A DNA stretch of 64,000 nucleotides from an uncultured Granulosicoccus sp. (GTDB lineage: Bacteria; Pseudomonadota; Gammaproteobacteria; Granulosicoccales; Granulosicoccaceae): positions 35,360 to 99,359 of the forward strand of contig CANMQI010000020.1 in assembly GCA_947499955.1 (NCBI GenBank), written 5' to 3'. Shown here in pieces: positions 61,638 through 64,000 of this stretch. How positions within the stretch are numbered: position 1 is the stretch's first letter; each line of letters starts with the position of its first letter. The notes under the pieces are model-generated. The model saw only the letters and a program-made list of their open reading frames with translations. It had not been told where the DNA came from and ran no database searches. A program made the position numbers and the translations under genes.

Positions 61638-62138
61638 ATGGACATTGTGATCGTTGCCATCGGCGTTTTTCTACTCCTGTGGCTTCTCACTTGGAGGCTC
61701 GTCACAGAGAAAACAACCTACGGGAAGTCCGTCTATATGGACCGTGGGTATGCGACTCGAGTGCTGGAATCGAGAACCCATGGCATTCGCTGCAAACCCG
61801 ACAGCATCGAGGCCATGTCGGACGGGGAGCTGGCACTGATCGAGCTGAAGAACCGGGCGTACCCCCGCCTGTATCCGAGTGATGAGGCCCAGATAATCGC
61901 CTCGGTGATTGCGGCGCGAGAATCGGGTTTCGATATCAGGCGTGCCATGCTTGAAGTGTGTAGTGGACAGCGTCTGGAAGTCCCGGTGAGTGATGATGAA
62001 GGCAGACTTCTCGAATGCATCGCAGCGCCACTTGAAGCAGCCAGAGTCGTTGCCCGGGGTGAGGTGCCCAAAGCCCTACCTTCCCGGAGCAAATGTCGCT
62101 CCTGTGGTTTTCTGAATCAATGCGAATTCGGAGTCTGA
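61638..62138 (+). CDS. Cas4-like PD-(D/E)XK nuclease, membrane-anchored C-terminal half
   Basis: 166 residues from the ATG at 61638. A membrane span (I-V-I-V-A-I-G-V-F-L-L-L-W-L-L) is followed by nuclease motifs: D in R-C-K-P-D-S-I-E, E-L-K in L-A-L-I-E-L-K-N-R, then a C-terminal Cys set (C-R-S-C-G-F-L-N-Q-C) that would complete a four-Cys iron-sulfur site with the Cys of the upstream protein. Together the two look like one Cas4-type nuclease split around a membrane hairpin. No CRISPR or other cas gene is near, so it is probably a conjugation or replication nuclease. Confidence 0.7.
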   Translation: MDIVIVAIGVFLLLWLLTWRLVTEKTTYGKSVYMDRGYATRVLESRTHGIRCKPDSIEAMSDGELALIELKNRAYPRLYPSDEAQIIASVIAARESGFDIRRAMLEVCSGQRLEVPVSDDEGRLLECIAAPLEAARVVARGEVPKALPSRSKCRSCGFLNQCEFGV

Positions 62139-62288
62139 AACAAGGCTACCGCAACGGGCCCCACTCTGCGATGACGCAGGTAGACGGGGAGTAGAAACTC
62201 ATCGGGGCAGGCGTGAGCAGCTAAGGGTGCTACTGACGAGCGGGTATCGGCCGCATCCATCCTGATCGGCAAGATCGGCGATGTATCG

Positions 62289-63101
62289 TTGATACCCGGC
62301 AGGACCACACGGGCCGAAGCCGGGCAGGGACAACCTCGCTGCGTGCTGACCGGCCTTTGCCGAAGACGTCACGGATTTGCTGTCGGCAACGCCCTGGCGC
62401 TACCATGCAGAAAAGGCGATGCGGCGAATGGCGAACGTTTTCTGAAGACCTTCGGTGTTCCGCTAGAGACGATATCGGCCAATACCTATTCAGCGCTTAC
62501 CTCGCAACTGGCCAGCTGTGGTGCAATCAGCGCCAAACACCTGCGTGAAGATTTTCGCACGGGACTCTTCAAACCCGGTGTGTTGCAGCGGTTTGATCCC
62601 AAACGCCGGGGCTACCCCTTGTACATATCCCGGGGTTCACTCGGACAACTCCATTACCAGTCTCGATCGGGTGATAAACTACTGCAGAGAGCAAACGCCG
62701 AGAACAATGTGTCGGATCTGGGCAACTTAATGGTGGTCGCTGGCGAGCAGGTAGCAAGCATTGATCCGGCCCGCCTGTACCCCAGGATGAAAAATCTGGT
62801 TTAGCACCGCTCACGCCTGCAGACCGAGACGACTGCCCGCGAGCACGCACGTATTCGTCGGGAAGGTCCACCACCTATCGATGCTGCGATTCTGAATTCG
62901 TCCATTCATCAGTTCATGAAGAAAAAACTGCGCGCAGCTGACATCGCGGCCTCTGTCGCCTTGCAGTTGCCACCAGGCTTTACCTATGCCTGCGGTGCCG
63001 AGAACTACTGCATAGCCATTGGTGGGATCGTCAGGTACCGATATTGCGTTGCATCACTGACCGGGTGCGACTATGTTGGGAAGTTGCAGGCGCGTTGCTG
63101 A
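62289..63101 (+). pseudogene. Unknown gene with in-frame TAG, probably decayed
   Basis: A frame runs from ~62289 to the TAG at 62802-62804 (172 codons, TTG start), and the same frame is then open to a TGA at 63099-63101. The two parts read as one protein: L-Y-P-R-M-K-N-L-V, stop, H-R-S-R-L-Q-T-E-T-T-A-R-E-H-A-R. TAG could arise from CAG (Gln). No recognisable ATG exists in the 5' part, so it may also be 5'-truncated. No family was assigned. Confidence 0.45.
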
Positions 63102-64000
63102 CTGTTGCAGTGTTGCAGTCTCATCTGGATTATCGAGACTGGGAATGGATGATCGCTGAGGAGATTGCTCAGAAGGAGTGAATCAGTCTGAGGCGCAACT
63201 GTCGGCAAGGCGAGTCGACATGAACAAGCAAGTCGCGGGGGGCTTTTCCTTGCCGAGCCAAAGCGCTGGGTCAATGTCACCGCGCCCGTATGGGCCTGCG
63301 ATACTTTGAAGCCCGTGGTGCCTATCAAGTCGGGCCGCGCTGATGCGTTGTGATCACGCGGTTAACGATGGCAAATATCTTGCGCATCACCTGCGGCTGG
63401 TTCCCCAACACAGCACCACAACGGATATGGAAAACTCACTGTGAGGCAAGACATGATCGACCAGAAACGCGACTGTCTCCACCATGCGTCCAGCACTACA
63501 ACTGGTGCAAAAGCCATGACCATTGCAACTGAACCCACGGGACCGCCAAAGCTAGACGGTCATGGTGCAGCTCTCGCAGCGCACGCGTGGAAAACTATTC
63601 TCAAGTCGATCACGCGCCAGGTAATCTTTAAGCGATCCATCTTGCTCAGTCAGTTCCTGTAACGAACAGGAAGGATTCTTGCGCAGGACTCGGCTGGCTG
63701 TGATAAGGCTTTGCTGCCTGTTCCGGACTCAGCTGCCAGAATAGCAGCGCCTCTATGTCTTCAATAGACCTGGCGTTGGGATGTGAGCTGTACACCGCTT
63801 AGCCTACTACCGAACGTCTGGCGGTGGCTCACGGGCTTCAGCGCTGCGATAACAGCCCCTGAACTCCAGATGAGACAGAACTTGCCGATGACAAACGGGT
63901 CTTCGATGCTGGCAATAATCTTAGGGTCTTCCGGTTTCCGTGTGGGTAAGTTAGCCTTGATGGCATGAATGATAAAGATCTGTACCAGCAAATTCTGGGT
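63102..64000. other. Decayed terminal region, possible transposase remnant
   Basis: About 900 bases with no intact gene. A shifted frame (63101-63180) would continue the previous remnant (V-L-Q-S-H-L-D-Y-R-D-W-E-W). On the minus strand 63761-63991 reads K-I-I-A-S-I-E-D-P-F-V-I-G-K-F, similar in pattern to the C-terminus of some transposases (for example an I-E-D-P-x-V-I motif), but the frame is short and damaged. Nothing else was recognised before the window end. Confidence 0.35.

Noticed and set aside
61360..62138. Cas4 as evidence of a CRISPR-Cas system
   Set aside because: No repeats, cas1, cas2 or effector genes are present; stand-alone Cas4-like nucleases are common on mobile elements.
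63761..63991. Intact transposase gene at the right end
   Set aside because: Only a short I-E-D-P-like segment is visible in a 76-codon frame; the rest is missing or shifted, so at most it is a remnant.

Overview
The window is a gammaproteobacterium-like chromosome segment. This is inferred from a Tus-family protein, a Proteobacteria-type G (GI/PFGI-1/ICEHin1056-class) conjugation system and high G+C; the genus cannot be named. No rRNA, tRNA or CRISPR array was seen.

Layout. (1) 1-8107, plus strand: the distal end of an extracellular contractile injection system (eCIS) operon. It holds the C-terminal end of an unidentified protein, a CIS tape-measure-type protein, a 1,712-residue DUF4157 cargo/toxin-like protein and an AAA+ ATPase. 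(2) About 8.7 kb to the right end: most of a large integrative and conjugative element (ICE). Its integrase, att sites, ssb and topoisomerase are not in the window. (3) 8.7-19.1 kb: accessory arm with small unknown genes, a Mrr-NACHT defence gene broken by an in-frame stop, a tnpB-only IS200/IS605 element, a Tus homologue, and a lipoprotein. (4) 19.1-36.3 kb, minus strand: the type G T4SS operon (PilL-like, TIGR03759, transglycosylase, RAQPRD, pilin-like and membrane proteins, VirB8/9/10-like proteins, lipoprotein, VirB4, a fused TIGR03757-TIGR03756 protein, TIGR03755, TraG). (5) 36.6-51.8 kb, plus strand: MobH relaxase, ParA, ParB, DUF2857-like, TIGR03761, unknowns, TraD, TIGR03747 and a lipoprotein. 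(6) 52-62 kb: cargo (GNAT, secreted subtilase) and maintenance genes (DUF932, CoiA-like, DnaG-like primase, Cas4-like nuclease). The last 1.9 kb is decayed.

How it fits together. The relaxase prepares DNA, TraD couples it to the VirB4-driven channel, and ParAB stabilises the excised or replicating form. The most interesting material is non-coding. A family of structured 5' leaders (at least five copies, with a hairpin whose stem covaries and whose loop keeps RTGCCA) precedes unrelated accessory genes and looks like an RNA-level regulon. Four palindromes GGTCCCASTGGGACC sit at exact 60-bp spacing inside parB, with a fifth copy in an intergenic region, which suggests a centromere or operator. 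The octamer GGGCAGGG (the FtsK KOPS consensus) occurs 19 times by eye. Every copy left of 39.6 kb is on the minus strand and every copy right of 41.9 kb is on the plus strand, so polarity flips inside parAB. With the Tus homologue, this suggests the element carries its own replication and segregation architecture.
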